From Thiomicrospira microaerophila (lineage in GTDB: Bacteria > Pseudomonadota > Gammaproteobacteria > Thiomicrospirales > Thiomicrospiraceae): a stretch of DNA of 64,000 bases. Position numbers and translations under genes: made by a program. Shown one piece after another: positions 1 to 8,884 of this stretch. Numbering within the stretch: position 1 is the stretch's first letter; each line of letters opens with the position of its first letter. The DNA is taken from NCBI RefSeq assembly GCF_000934765.1, contig NZ_JYNN01000016.1:1-64000 (forward strand). Reading direction: 5' to 3'. A model generated the notes under the pieces. That model was not told the DNA's origin. It worked only from the letters and a program-made list of their open reading frames with translations, and did not search any database.

Positions 1-224
1 GAATACACCGGTGGCATAGCCATAGACCAACAAGCTAATTAATAAACTGGGGTGGTAGGCGCTACTACCGCGCAAACCATAACTGTTTTCAATTTGGGTT
101 AAATCAAGCTGGTCAACGACCTCGACGACAAAACGTGCAAGATGGTCATCAGGCAGCCATTCATCTAAGGTTGGCGGTAGAAGATATCCGCTAAGGCGGT
201 CTATTGGGCGAAAGCGACTCATTG
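1..224 (-). CDS. IS1182-like transposase, N-terminal part
   Basis: The gene runs off the left edge of the window. Translating from the ATG at 222-224 gives MSRFRPIDRLSGYLLPPTLD, then a conserved stretch with DEWLPDDHLARFV and later a Y-x-P-x-L-L-I-S-L-L-V-Y-G-Y segment. This is the N-terminal DUF772-type domain of IS1182/IS5-like DDE transposases. The catalytic DDE residues lie beyond the window, so activity cannot be judged. The gene is read away from the terminal repeat at 291-308. Confidence 0.8.
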
Positions 225-308
225 TTTTTATCTCATAAGTAATATGGGCATATTTTAACACATATCGTCTTTTAGCATATTATTGTTTGATTAGTCCGAC
301 AGGCTCCT
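1..308 (-). mobile_element. IS1182-like insertion sequence, right part only
   Basis: The window starts inside this element. It holds the beginning of a transposase gene on the minus strand, followed by about 65 bases of non-coding leader and a terminal sequence TTAGTCCGACAGGCTCCT at 291-308. The same 18 bases close two short non-coding elements, at 3912-3929 and 59860-59877, so I infer that this is the terminal repeat. The element interrupts the 3' end of the neighbouring ORF. The left end lies outside the window. Confidence 0.65.
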
Positions 309-816
309 CGTAAGATTCGGGCTTAATCGGCTCTTTACTTTGGGCTAACACCTCAATTGCAAACGTTTTAATATCTAATTTTTGTTTGTGAAATTGGGAC
401 TTAGTGGTCGCAATTAATGAGGATTCACAAAACGGGTGCAAGTTATGATCTTCACACAAAGCTAGCTGTAACCATTTATGGTAAATAAACATAATCACCG
501 AATCGTTTGTTAGTTTGTCGGCATTCTGCGCTTCAAAGTACCCTAAATTATGGTGCATTCTCGTTGTCAGATAGGCTTTTAACTTCTCTAACGCCTCGGC
601 ATCTATCATCAGCTGCTCATTTAATTCACCCTGCCAGAAATCATTAAGATCTTTGTTTTTTTCAATATCGTGCTTGATGCGTCTTAGACTGTAATAACCC
701 TTTTGTTGTTTATGTTGCCATTGTTCTTTATATCGATGAATAATGGTTGAAGTACGCCTGATGGTTCGTACCACCTTCCTTTGTTTTAATGATAAGCGTG
801 ACTCAATAAGACTCAT
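280..816 (-). CDS. hypothetical protein, 3' end replaced by IS sequence
   Basis: This 178-residue protein is not recognised. It is basic at the N terminus (several Arg/Lys-rich turns in the first 55 residues) and probably mostly helical, with no signal peptide or membrane segment. Its start overlaps the stop of the upstream recombinase-like gene by four bases (ATGA), so the two are translationally coupled. The last residues (EEPVGLIKQ) are encoded by the terminal repeat of the adjacent insertion sequence, which also supplies the stop codon. The native C terminus has therefore been lost. A role as partner of the recombinase-like protein is inference from coupling only. Confidence 0.6.
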   Translation of the reverse strand: MSLIESRLSLKQRKVVRTIRRTSTIIHRYKEQWQHKQQKGYYSLRRIKHDIEKNKDLNDFWQGELNEQLMIDAEALEKLKAYLTTRMHHNLGYFEAQNADKLTNDSVIMFIYHKWLQLALCEDHNLHPFCESSLIATTKSQFHKQKLDIKTFAIEVLAQSKEPIKPESYEEPVGLIKQ

Positions 817-3533
817 TGCTGATAAACATCCTGACTAAACGCTTTAAAACCAAGTTCGTCCAAAATTACGGGGATTGTTTGGCTCATTTTTTCAATGTAA
901 TCTTTTTGATCAAACAAACTCATCTGCCCCCAGGGCTGTGTTCCAAGGTGCCAATGCCCCAAGTAGGCATCAATGTAATGACCAGGAACATTTAGCTCAA
1001 GCAATCGACCTCTCAAGTAGTGTCGATTAACATTGGTTTTTAAGTGTTTTAGCAGGTTTAATTTACTTACACCGCGCTCTAGTTGCATACAAAGTTCAGA
1101 TTGGCTGTAGAGCTCATCTCTAGATGCTGTGCGTGCATACCGGTTTATTTGGACACCCTGCTCAGCATTGATAACAAAAAAAATGAGATTATTTTTTTTG
1201 GTCAACGCAAGCTCAGAAGACCCAACTAACTTCTCTTTAACGAGAGCAACAAGAATTATTCTGCGGATACGCTTATATTGTTTCAATGCCTGCTTAAGAT
1301 TAGGCGGCACATATGTCATGCGCGTGTTAAATCCATCGTGAATATTTTTATCATTAACACGGAACAGCCCCTGCTCACTAACCAAGCCTATATCGACGGA
1401 AGGGTCATACACATTTCGAATTGCACACGAAAACGCACAGAATAGATCGATATAAATTGCCAAAGCATTAAATCGTACAACAACTTCTTCCAGCTTTGAG
1501 ATATTAAATCTTAGCGATCCATTTAATGGCTCACTTAACTTATAGAGAGAGGTTACAATTTCATTGAATACACCGATATTTAAATAGTAAGGTGAACCTA
1601 TTCGATGGGTGACTCGATTAAAGCCTACGTAATGTTTTACTTTGATACCGAAAAGCGAAGCACAATGCTTTTCAAAAATTGCCTGAGTTTTCCGTAGTGG
1701 ACTCGAGGCATAATGTTTTTGCGTTTTTTGTAAACCCACTTCATTCCCACTAAATATTGCCATCATCCAACTGTCACTGTTTGAATAATTGCTATAACTG
1801 CGCGTCACTGCATCAATTAATCGTGCCAGGTCAATTTGATTGTTAAAGTGACTAGCTAAATAATTCTTTACGGTCTTTTTATCAGGAAGAGATATTCTGT
1901 TTGATTTTATAAGATCATCTTGCCGGAGGGAGGTTATTAAAACGGAGAGATATGATTTCAATTGCTCTGGCAGTATCAATTCGACATAGGTAACTGACGC
2001 TTTTCGATATAGTTCAGAATGAGCAAGATAATGTTCATTATGATAATGTGGAAATACAAGTCTGGCTTTTGAGCAGTCATCGCTTAAACCTAAGATCTGA
2101 TTTTCAGTTGTATGTTCAAGCATCACTGCTTTGAAATGTCGCCCAAATAAGAGACTGATTAGCAGTGAAAGTAAATTTTTTCGCACACCAACATTGTAAT
2201 TTTGGCGTCCATTGTAATCAATATCATTCACGATAATCTGGATGTGTTTTATGAGACCATTAACATGGTTGCTCGCCAGCCTATACTGTAACCCTTGATT
2301 TGCTAATGCAATGTGAGGGGCAATTCTTTTAGTATGAATGAGTTTTGCAATTGGATTATTAATTTCACAAGGGGGAAGTTGAAGCCAATTCAACTCGATT
2401 GTTTCTGTTTCAGCATCAATATCGTCACCGTACTCTGAGTATTCCGATGGAAAACTACTTCGATGCGCCGTGGCTCTTGGAATTCTTAAGCTTCTTATTT
2501 TTGCTGGATTACCACTCATGTTTGTTGCAACGTCTGTTTCCGAGTAGGTATATTTTTCTTTTAATGTTTTATCCAGAATCACTAAACCCATCTTACGGTT
2601 ATACTCTCCACGCTCTGAGTTTTCTGCAGGTTTTTCATTTTGTTTTTTAGGTTTCTTAAGCCTAAAAAACCGGGCAAAAAACTGCAGCAAGCCTTGCTTA
2701 GCTCTTTCTATTCCTTCCCTTGATGCTGTTTCATTCTCGTCAGCATCCAAGCTTTTTGGGCCCTTTTTCTTTTTTCGATGTAACCGTTTTGTTTTATCCT
2801 CTAAAAAATGCTCATCGTCATCATGAGTACCCTTTAAAATGGCAAAATAAATTTTCGCTGGAGAGTCCATTAACTCATAACCCGTAATGTTTAAGTGATC
2901 ATATTGATTTAATGTAATGATCTTAATTAAGCTTGATGAAAAATCATATAATGTCTTTTCGCTTAGTTTTGTAGTTATACTTGCTAGCAGTTTAAACGCT
3001 TGGGCTTTTATGAACTCATGGACTTTCAATGTCATCGTAAGTGATGCATTTTCTGTGAGCACCGATGGATCTGTAATAAAAGGGAAAAAGAGACACGTAT
3101 AAATGGCATTTTTCTTCTTATAGCCATGAAGCAGGCTGCCATGTATAAATGGGGTAAGCCAATCCTGTTGCTCAGATATTTGAATGTGATTTAATTGACT
3201 GACTTTTTCAATATAGGCATCGAAGTATAGGTGAGCGTAGGAATCATTTTCAGGTGTAAAACGAGATTTGATATCAACAAGCATCCACTTCGCAGTTGAG
3301 ATGAATGCGCTTAAATCATCATACTTGGGCACACCCTTTTCAAGACCATCACCCAATTCAATAAAATTACTTAAAATGGTAACAAGCAGATAACCATTAT
3401 CTGGAGCTTGAATAAAAACCTTTAGCGCTTCGAGATCTTTTTTCTTATGCAAATGAATATCAGTAAATTCCCGCCAAAAATTAGTATCACTTACATTGGT
3501 TTTTTTGAGTGCAATTTCATAGCCTATTTTCAC
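813..3533 (-). CDS. large protein with diverged tyrosine-recombinase C-terminal domain
   Basis: The first 650 of 906 residues match nothing I recognise. They include a highly basic, charged linker around residues 250-315 (clusters of K, R and E). The C-terminal 200 residues fit a tyrosine recombinase fold: Arg706 in AIRNVYDP as the first arginine box, a basic strand near Arg738, His838 and Arg841 in HYLR, His860 in LGHWH, and Tyr879 in QKDYIEK as candidate nucleophile. Typical phage integrases are about 400 residues, so this belongs to a long, atypical class. It is coupled to the 178-residue gene downstream. Site-specific recombination or transposition is the likely role; the substrate is unknown. 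Confidence 0.6.
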   Translation of the reverse strand: MKIGYEIALKKTNVSDTNFWREFTDIHLHKKKDLEALKVFIQAPDNGYLLVTILSNFIELGDGLEKGVPKYDDLSAFISTAKWMLVDIKSRFTPENDSYAHLYFDAYIEKVSQLNHIQISEQQDWLTPFIHGSLLHGYKKKNAIYTCLFFPFITDPSVLTENASLTMTLKVHEFIKAQAFKLLASITTKLSEKTLYDFSSSLIKIITLNQYDHLNITGYELMDSPAKIYFAILKGTHDDDEHFLEDKTKRLHRKKKKGPKSLDADENETASREGIERAKQGLLQFFARFFRLKKPKKQNEKPAENSERGEYNRKMGLVILDKTLKEKYTYSETDVATNMSGNPAKIRSLRIPRATAHRSSFPSEYSEYGDDIDAETETIELNWLQLPPCEINNPIAKLIHTKRIAPHIALANQGLQYRLASNHVNGLIKHIQIIVNDIDYNGRQNYNVGVRKNLLSLLISLLFGRHFKAVMLEHTTENQILGLSDDCSKARLVFPHYHNEHYLAHSELYRKASVTYVELILPEQLKSYLSVLITSLRQDDLIKSNRISLPDKKTVKNYLASHFNNQIDLARLIDAVTRSYSNYSNSDSWMMAIFSGNEVGLQKTQKHYASSPLRKTQAIFEKHCASLFGIKVKHYVGFNRVTHRIGSPYYLNIGVFNEIVTSLYKLSEPLNGSLRFNISKLEEVVVRFNALAIYIDLFCAFSCAIRNVYDPSVDIGLVSEQGLFRVNDKNIHDGFNTRMTYVPPNLKQALKQYKRIRRIILVALVKEKLVGSSELALTKKNNLIFFVINAEQGVQINRYARTASRDELYSQSELCMQLERGVSKLNLLKHLKTNVNRHYLRGRLLELNVPGHYIDAYLGHWHLGTQPWGQMSLFDQKDYIEKMSQTIPVILDELGFKAFSQDVYQQ

Positions 3534-3764
3534 AAGCTTCCACCATTAAATTTGCTTTTTTCAATGGTTTTAATTTTCCCACAAACCAGGTCTTTTTGTC
3601 ATAAAAAGTAAGCTTGTAACCAGGAATAAATAGATGTTAATTAGAGTTAAACTACATTCCGCTTCATAACAGATGATTTAGCAATGTATTGATTAATGTA
3701 GGTTTATGAAAGTCTAGAAATGATGATGACAGGTAGAGCAGTTATGTCAAAATGGATTTTCAAT

Positions 3765-3929
3765 CACCGGTTGAAGCGAAAAAAAGTCTGGTTTAGCTTC
3801 GCTTTCTTCGATTGAGTCAGTTTTTGTTCAATTTCGAGGAGAATAGCTAGCTATTTGACGAGGAAGTGGGCAAAACATGGCCAAATCCAGCTTTTTTGCA
3901 GCCGATTGGCTTTAGTCCGACAGGCTCCT
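3765..3929. repeat. dispersed non-coding element, copy 1 (MITE-like or IS remnant)
   Basis: About 165 bases in the 470-base spacer between the recombinase-like gene and higBA closely match 39215-39373. The last 55 bases match 59825-59877. The right end is the 18-base terminal sequence of the IS at the window's left edge, here at 3912-3929. No ORF is present. It is either a miniature element moved by the IS1182-like transposase or a decayed IS end. The rest of the spacer (3534-3764 and 3930-4002) is AT-rich with nothing recognisable. Confidence 0.6.
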
Positions 3930-4002
3930 AGCTTACAGATTTTTCTGCAATCAAACGGTCTCATTTTTCAAAAAGTTAACTTAACCGCATCAATCGAGAT
4001 GG

Positions 4003-4302
4003 TTATGCAAACTCAGCAACCATGCTAATGGGTTTTAAGCTTGAAAAGAAAGGATTCTGCTTAGCATGCCACAAATCATAATTCGCTTGCATGGCTAGCC
4101 AACTTTCTGGGGTACGCCCTAAAACTGTTGAAAGTCGTAACGCCATTTCCGGTGTAACACCACTTTTTCTCTTCAAGAGTCGCTGGATTGTTGAAGGCGC
4201 AACATCAAGGTGCTCCGCAAGCTGCCGCCCACTTAAACCTGTAGTTTCTAGATAAACACTTTCAATAAATTCGCCAGGATGAGGAGGGTTGTACATGGTC
4301 AT
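4003..4302 (-). CDS. higA: HigA-family antitoxin
   Basis: This 99-residue XRE helix-turn-helix protein is the antitoxin and DNA-binding autorepressor of a HigBA pair. The N-terminal NPPHPGEFI segment is typical of the HigA family. It is followed by the HTH (GLSGRQLAEHLDVAPSTIQR, roughly residues 23-42) and the conserved RTPESWLAMQ motif. It lies immediately downstream of the toxin gene, sharing its boundary base, which is the usual toxin-first order for higBA. Repression of the operon from the promoter region at 4581-4615 is expected from the family. Confidence 0.9.
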   Translation of the reverse strand: MTMYNPPHPGEFIESVYLETTGLSGRQLAEHLDVAPSTIQRLLKRKSGVTPEMALRLSTVLGRTPESWLAMQANYDLWHAKQNPFFSSLKPISMVAEFA

Positions 4303-4580
4303 TAGTGATAATCCTCGTAATTTAAGATATACGCATTGCCATCAACAAACTCAAAGGTTATACGCCAATTGCCACTTACAGAAATTGACCAAATACCGCC
4401 ACGATCACCCTTTAACGGATGAAGCCTAAATCCAGGTAAATTAATATCCTCTATCTTTTGAGCGGTATCGATAGCGGCCAACTGCATTCTAAGTTTCTTG
4501 CTATGTGGCGCTTGAATGCCGGCTACACTACCCGACTCAAAAAACTGCCTAAGGCCTTTATGTTTGAATGACTTAATCAT
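4302..4580 (-). CDS. higB: HigB-family toxin (RelE superfamily)
   Basis: This is a 92-residue RelE-superfamily mRNA interferase. Recognition rests on the HigB-type core: FKHKGLRQFFESG near the N terminus, LPGFRLHPLKGDRGGIWSIS in the middle and WRITFEF-x-DGNAYILNYEDYH at the end. Length is normal for the family (about 92 residues) and the gene appears intact. It precedes higA with no gap, and HigA should bind and block it. By family it cleaves mRNA on the ribosome; the exact sequence preference cannot be inferred. Confidence 0.9.
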   Translation of the reverse strand: MIKSFKHKGLRQFFESGSVAGIQAPHSKKLRMQLAAIDTAQKIEDINLPGFRLHPLKGDRGGIWSISVSGNWRITFEFVDGNAYILNYEDYH

Positions 4581-4592
4581 CGTTCAATTATA

Positions 4593-4610
4593 GCGTGTTG
4601 CGCACTACGC
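4593..4610. promoter_or_regulatory. candidate higBA operator
   Basis: The imperfect palindrome GCGTGTTGCGCACTACGC lies 13 bases upstream of the higB start. Its position in front of the first gene of an autoregulated pair makes it a plausible HigA site, but only symmetry and position support this. Confidence 0.35.
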
Positions 4611-5079
4611 ATCAATGAGTCCACTAACAATTAATAAGTTCCAGCATTTATTTGCAGGAAGTTGTGGTGGTGCGCCACTCTCGATTATTAAGCAATATAT
4701 TGAGCAGCAACAACGACCACACTAAACAGGCTTCGCCTGTTCCGCTTATATCCCCGCCGTGAACGACGGGGTTTTACGCGGGATTCGAAAAAACGACCCC
4801 AGTAATATTTTACACCTTTAGGGAAACCGAATCGCTATTCCAACCCAAAAACCCAGAGCAAACGCATCTAAAGCAAATTATAAATCAACAACTTAAAATC
4901 AGGTCTCGCTCCCACGTTGAACGTCAATGCCATTAAGTTAACAACAAACTCGTTATTCCGGCGAAGGCCGGAATTTCCAACCGACCGTGCAAGATCTCAA
5001 GCGATCCCGACCTTCGTCGGGATGACGGTTGCACACTTCACGCCTCACTCCAAACAATCTTCAGCGTTAAATTAAAACG
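4611..5079. other. spacer between higBA and mazEF-like pair, filled with repeats
   Basis: No gene is seen. A GC-rich hairpin lies at 4752-4771 (CCCCGCCG with CGACGGGG) followed by TTTTA on the plus strand. No plus-strand gene precedes it, so it is more likely a repeat than a terminator. At 4857-4940 there is a fragment of the inverted-repeat family seen complete at 58595-58997 (AGCAAACGCATCTAAA followed by CTCGCTCCCACGTTGAACG). A two-hairpin repeat follows at 4951-5028. Confidence 0.6.
4951..5028. repeat. two-hairpin intergenic repeat (family B), copy 1
   Basis: Two inverted hairpins are joined by about 30 bases: ATTCCGGCGAAGGCCGGAAT at 4954-4973, and GATCCCGACCTTCGTCGGGAT within 5003-5024. 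Copies with the same layout are at 9585-9660 and 28356-28430. The structure resembles REP/BIME pairs. Confidence 0.75.
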
Positions 5080-5436
5080 CTACCCGCCGATACCGTTCTT
5101 TTGCTCAACCAATTGGCACAGTGCTTTGGTTATCTGCTGGTATTCTTGTGCGCTGGTGGTGGTGAGTTTTTCTTTGACGCGTTGCTTGGATAAGGCGCGT
5201 ATTTCGTTAATACACGCATCGGAGTCTTGTTGTAACTTGTCTCTTGCGGAAATCCTTAAACGATACGGCAGCGCATCCTCAACGAGTTGGGTAGATAAAG
5301 GAATCACCATTAAGGTGGGTAATATCTCGTTATCGGTCGCTTCACTCAAAATAATCGCTGGACGATATTTGCCGATTTCTTGGCCTTTGGCAGGATTAAA
5401 GTTGACCAGTACCACATCGCCTCTATTTAATTCCAT
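5080..5436 (-). CDS. MazF/PemK-family toxin
   Basis: The protein starts MELNRGDVVLVNFNPAKGQE, the typical first strand of MazF/PemK endoribonucleases, and contains KYRPAIILSEATDN and the conserved PLST motif. An upstream in-frame ATG at 5457 would add seven residues (MKREPPQ) read from inside the antitoxin gene. I prefer the internal start at 5436 because it begins exactly where family members do. The gene overlaps the antitoxin gene by 14 bases. Family role: sequence-specific mRNA cleavage, blocked by the partner. Confidence 0.85.
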   Translation of the reverse strand: MELNRGDVVLVNFNPAKGQEIGKYRPAIILSEATDNEILPTLMVIPLSTQLVEDALPYRLRISARDKLQQDSDACINEIRALSKQRVKEKLTTTSAQEYQQITKALCQLVEQKNGIGG

Positions 5437-5674
5437 CTGCGGTGGCTCCCTCTTCAATGGGGTCGGCTAATTGCGCGGCAGCGATTTTTTTTAACAAGGC
5501 GTGTTTTCGCTCTTGTTCGAGTTTTTCCAGAACGGGGCTAAGCGCATCACTCAACGCTTCCGGAATAAAATAGCCAACCGAATGTTTTTTACGTGCATCC
5601 ACAAGGTGCACGACCTGATCCCATTGCTGAAGGTACTTAGGGGAGCGCAAATCGGCTAGGGTTGCTTCAATCAT
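5423..5674 (-). CDS. probable antitoxin partner of the MazF-like toxin
   Basis: This 83-residue protein lies directly upstream of, and overlaps, the MazF-like toxin gene. I do not recognise a named antitoxin fold. The middle (YFIPEALSDALSPVLEKLEQERK) is helical and charged, and the C-terminal third is acidic, as in antitoxins whose tails wrap the toxin. The call rests on position, size and overlap. Upstream on the minus strand a TATAAT box (5733 to 5728) and tandem TGAATCA repeats around 5749-5762 could be the promoter and operator. Confidence 0.65.
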   Translation of the reverse strand: MIEATLADLRSPKYLQQWDQVVHLVDARKKHSVGYFIPEALSDALSPVLEKLEQERKHALLKKIAAAQLADPIEEGATADGIK

Positions 5675-5834
5675 GTCAAGCCTCCTTTGAGTTTTATGTT
5701 TTTTTAATTTGACAAATCATTTTGACAATTATAAACCCAAAAACATAATGAATCATGAATCATTCCTACGCGGACGTTTCGCCGCTCATTTAAATCTCAA
5801 TAAACGTTTTCATGACGGCCGAGCGATAACCTAA

Positions 5835-5844
5835 CCAGGCCTGG
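5835..5844. repeat. CCAGGCCTGG palindrome, site 1
   Basis: Immediately follows the stop codon of the pglX fragment. The symmetry extends to 24 bases (5828-5851). Confidence 0.9.
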
Positions 5845-7785
5845 TTAGGTTTGGGTTTGTTTAATGGCTTGTTTAAACATTTCCGCTTTCGCCAATTCAG
5901 ATTTACCATCCACCAATCTGAGATAGGTTCCTTTGTATTTTTCAAGATACGCCTTTTGAATGACAAATGCCGTGGTTGAAACCACTTCGCCTCCAATGCT
6001 ATCAAACGCTCTGGTTCCTAAATGTGCCATTGATAGAATCGTGTTATTGCTCAAAATCGATTTGCGCATTTTTTCGTAGGAAGATAAAAACATCCAGCTC
6101 TGCATCGTAACCATCGCGTTTAAGCCATGTGGCGGCAACCATTTCAAACCACGTTCAATAAATATGGCAAACAAATCGGATTTCGAGTTTGGGTATTCTT
6201 TTTTGGTAAATCCATCTAACACTTTGATTTTTGATAACTTACCCATATACGGCGGGTTGGCGATGACGCAGTCGTATTGTTGGGTGAGGTAATGCGCTTG
6301 ATGCAAGAATTGCATGAGTTTGTCGTGGGTGTCTTTTATAAACAATTGACTTTGCAGGTCTTGGTGCTCGAGTTGCGCTTTGGTCTCCAGCGGGTTTTGC
6401 AGTTGCGGTTGAATCAGCGAGCCGAGGGTTTCGGCTTGTTCAAAGTCGTTGAGGGCTTGTTTGAGCGGTGCGGTGAATAAATCTTGCCCGACAATTTCAA
6501 AATAGTCTTGGATTTCATGTTCGCTGAAATGCAAGTTGTCGAGTTTACAGATATTGGGCTTGATTGGGTTGCGCATAAACCGGCGGCGGTTGTTGCTGTC
6601 GTCGTAGGGGTTGCCTTTCATGGCTTTCATGGTGAGCGCAAAGGCGGCTAATTCAGCGGCACGTTCGTCAATTTCGATGCCGTAGAGGTTTTTGGTAAGA
6701 ATCAGTGCGGGAATATCGGTTGGGTCGTAACCGGATTCGAGGTAAATGTCGTACAGCAAATCATAGGCTTCAACCAGAATATGCCCGGAACCGCAGGCAG
6801 GATCGAGTACCTTAATGTCTTCTGGATTGAGGGTTTTGGGGATGAGCGCGTCGAGGGTTTGTTGCGCTTCGGCGGGTTGTTCGGCCACGGGGATAAAGTA
6901 ATCCATTTGCTGCTTGAGTGGCGAGTGCGGATGGGTCAGCATCCATTGGCGACCAAGCGAATTTTGCACCAGGTATTTGACAATCCAGTTGGGCGTAAAG
7001 AGTTGGGTGGCGGCGGGAATGTCTTCGGACTTGACCACTTTGCCGATGACTTGGTCTTTCTTTTCCGATATGTAATATTGATACAGCCAGCCGATCACCT
7101 CGACCGATTGGCAGGCATCCGGTGTCATGGCTTCTCGGGTGTAGGCGAGCATCGAGTTGCCGGAGAGCAGATCGTCGGGCATCAGCAGTTCGGTGTAGTC
7201 GTCGATGCGCTGGAACAGGAACGGCATAGTCTTGTTCCAGGAGTTGCAAGCCGCGACCACTAGCAGGCGATAAGCCTCGCCTTGCGGGTCACGGCTGGCG
7301 GTGTGACCTTCCAGCAGGCCTGCTATTTGTTGGCGAATGTTGGTCGGCACCATGTCTTCGTCGATATGCCCCATTTTGGCTTCGGTGAGGATTTCGGGTT
7401 GGAACTGTCCTTCGTCGGCGGGCGATACGATGTTGATGGTGTTGTAGCGATTGACGTCCATAAAACGCAGGGCGCAGAAGCGGTTGAACCAGATGTAGGC
7501 GACGCGTTCGGTGACCTGTTGTTTGTCGGTGTGTTGTATCGCTTGTTCGAGTGTTTTGACCGCTTGCGAGTGTTCGCGACGGGCGGCGCTCGCCAACGGA
7601 GCTGTGTTTGCCTTCAAATGCGTTGTGGGCGGAGAGGTTTTGGATCGCCGATTGGAACAGCGCAAATTGATAGAAAATAAAGGAGTAGCTGTAGACAAAG
7701 TGCTCAGTGTCTTTGAAGTTGCGGTAGCTTTGAGAGCCGTCGGCAAAATCAAACAGGGTTTTAATAGACTTCTTGCAAAACTCAA
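5845..7785 (-). pseudogene. pglX: truncated BREX adenine methyltransferase PglX
   Basis: About 580 residues match the first half of PglX, the N6-adenine methyltransferase of BREX phage defence. They include VAYIWFNRFCALRFMD, AATQLFTPNWIVKYLVQNSL, the SAM-binding motif LDPACGSGHILVEAYDLLY, GIEIDERAAELAAFALTMKA and the catalytic NPPY motif in CVIANPPYMGK. PglX proteins are about 1,200 residues. Here the reading stops about half way, after YLRLVDGKSELAKAEMFKQA, at a stop codon abutting a CCAGGCCTGG palindrome. The first 30-40 PglX residues are also missing: upstream of about 7610 the sequence is unrelated in any frame. No other BREX gene (brxA, brxB, brxC, pglZ, brxL) is present. The target-recognition half is absent, so function is unlikely. 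Confidence 0.85.
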
Positions 7786-7806
7786 ACACCCAACCCCCGA
7801 TCAACA

Positions 7807-8604
7807 TTAACCCTGATGCCAAAACGGGGTGCCGAGGGTGGGAGTGGAGGCGCTGGCGAGTTCGCGTTGCGGCATGGTGCCGGCTTCAAAGCCTAGGCGT
7901 CCGGCGTCGATGGCGTATTTAAAAGCGATTGCCATTTTGACTGGGTCATCGGCGAGGGCCACCGCTGAATTGAGTAACACGCCATCAAATCCCATTTCTA
8001 AAGCTTGCGCCGCGTGCGAAGGTTTACCGATGCCGGCATCGACAATTAAGGTGGTTTTATCGAGGCGTTTGCGAATCAACTCCATATTGTAGGGATTCAT
8101 TATTCCTTTGCCGGAACCAATCGGTGACGCCCAGGGCATCACAATCCGACAGCCGACATCGACTAAACGCTGACATAAGACTAAGTCATCACTGGCATAA
8201 GGAAAGACTTCAAAACCGTCTTCGATTAATGCTTGGGCGGCTTTGACCAGATCAAACGGGTCAGGTTGTAACGTATAGTCGTCGCCAATAACTTCGAGCT
8301 TGATCCAGTTGGTGCCGAAGATTTCGCGCGCCATTTGGGCGGTGGTAATGGCTTCTTTGGCATTTCGACAACCGGCGGTATTTGGCAAAATATGACAACC
8401 CAGCGATTGAATGATTTTCCAGAAGGCTTGTCCGCTCTTATCACCGGGGTTCTGGCGGCGAATAGATACTGTGACTACTTGACTGCCACTGGCTTGAATC
8501 GCTTGGCGCATAATGTCCGGCGACGGATAGAGCGCCGAGCCAATTAATAAACGGCTTTGTAGTAACCTATCCGCTAATGACCAGGCCTGGTTGTGAGTTG
8601 TCAT
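7807..8604 (-). CDS. thiG: thiazole synthase ThiG
   Basis: ThiG forms the thiazole phosphate moiety of thiamine from 1-deoxyxylulose 5-phosphate, dehydroglycine and the ThiS thiocarboxylate. Family landmarks are [19 protein letters not shown], the [14 protein letters not shown] segment, IKLEVIGDD and the phosphate-binding end [14 protein letters not shown]...[39 protein letters not shown] chose the ATG at 8604 ([10 protein letters not shown]) because AGGA lies about seven bases upstream; longer in-frame starts run into the toxin gene. The product is 265 residues, normal for ThiG. It is the last intact gene of the thi operon. Gln-Ala-Trp near its N terminus is encoded by a CCAGGCCTGG palindrome. 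Confidence 0.95.
   Translation of the reverse strand: MTTHNQAWSLADRLLQSRLLIGSALYPSPDIMRQAIQASGSQVVTVSIRRQNPGDKSGQAFWKIIQSLGCHILPNTAGCRNAKEAITTAQMAREIFGTNWIKLEVIGDDYTLQPDPFDLVKAAQALIEDGFEVFPYASDDLVLCQRLVDVGCRIVMPWASPIGSGKGIMNPYNMELIRKRLDKTTLIVDAGIGKPSHAAQALEMGFDGVLLNSAVALADDPVKMAIAFKYAIDAGRLGFEAGTMPQRELASASTPTLGTPFWHQG
8581..8590. repeat. CCAGGCCTGG palindrome, site 2
   Basis: Lies inside thiG and encodes Gln-Ala-Trp within the first eight residues, upstream of the conserved ThiG core. Confidence 0.9.
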
Positions 8605-8620
8605 ATTCATTTCCTGTTTT

Positions 8621-8884
8621 TTATTCACCATAATGGGTTTTCGCGCGAACAACCAACACAATACATCGCCCCTGTTCTATGCGATAGACAATGCGATCCT
8701 GAAAGCTTAGACGTACGGAATAATAGCCTTTTAGGTCCCCCATCAGCGGCTTGCCGGTTTCGGGTGCGATGGCGATTTTATTGCGTAAAATGTCCTTGAG
8801 TTTGTTTTTTAACTTTGGAGAGAGTTTTGCCACATCCTTTTGTGCCAATTTAGTGAACACAATTTGATAGCTTTCGCAACTCAC
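8621..8884 (-). CDS. RelE/ParE-superfamily toxin
   Basis: This is an 87-residue RelE-type toxin. It starts [20 protein letters not shown], continues with [28 protein letters not shown] and ends with a strand ([14 protein letters not shown]). These match the Txe/RelE-like ribosome-dependent RNases. The start overlaps the antitoxin stop by four bases (ATGA). The pair is placed inside the thiamine operon between thiS and thiG, in the same orientation, so it may be cotranscribed with them. Length is normal and there is no sign of decay. Confidence 0.88.
   Translation of the reverse strand: MSCESYQIVFTKLAQKDVAKLSPKLKNKLKDILRNKIAIAPETGKPLMGDLKGYYSVRLSFQDRIVYRIEQGRCIVLVVRAKTHYGE

Noticed and set aside
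4752-4775. Hairpin with short T-run as a gene terminator
   Set aside because: No plus-strand gene lies upstream and the minus strand lacks a T-run; more likely part of a repeat.
6277-7680. Long plus-strand ORFs opposite pglX
   Set aside because: They follow the codon structure of the opposite strand and show no domain or ribosome-binding site.
7289-7822. ORF beginning near the thiG stop and overlapping the start of the pglX fragment
   Set aside because: Its second half is the shadow of the pglX frame. The first 60 residues (FDFADGSQSYRNFKDTEHFV) may be a fragment of another gene, but I could not identify it.
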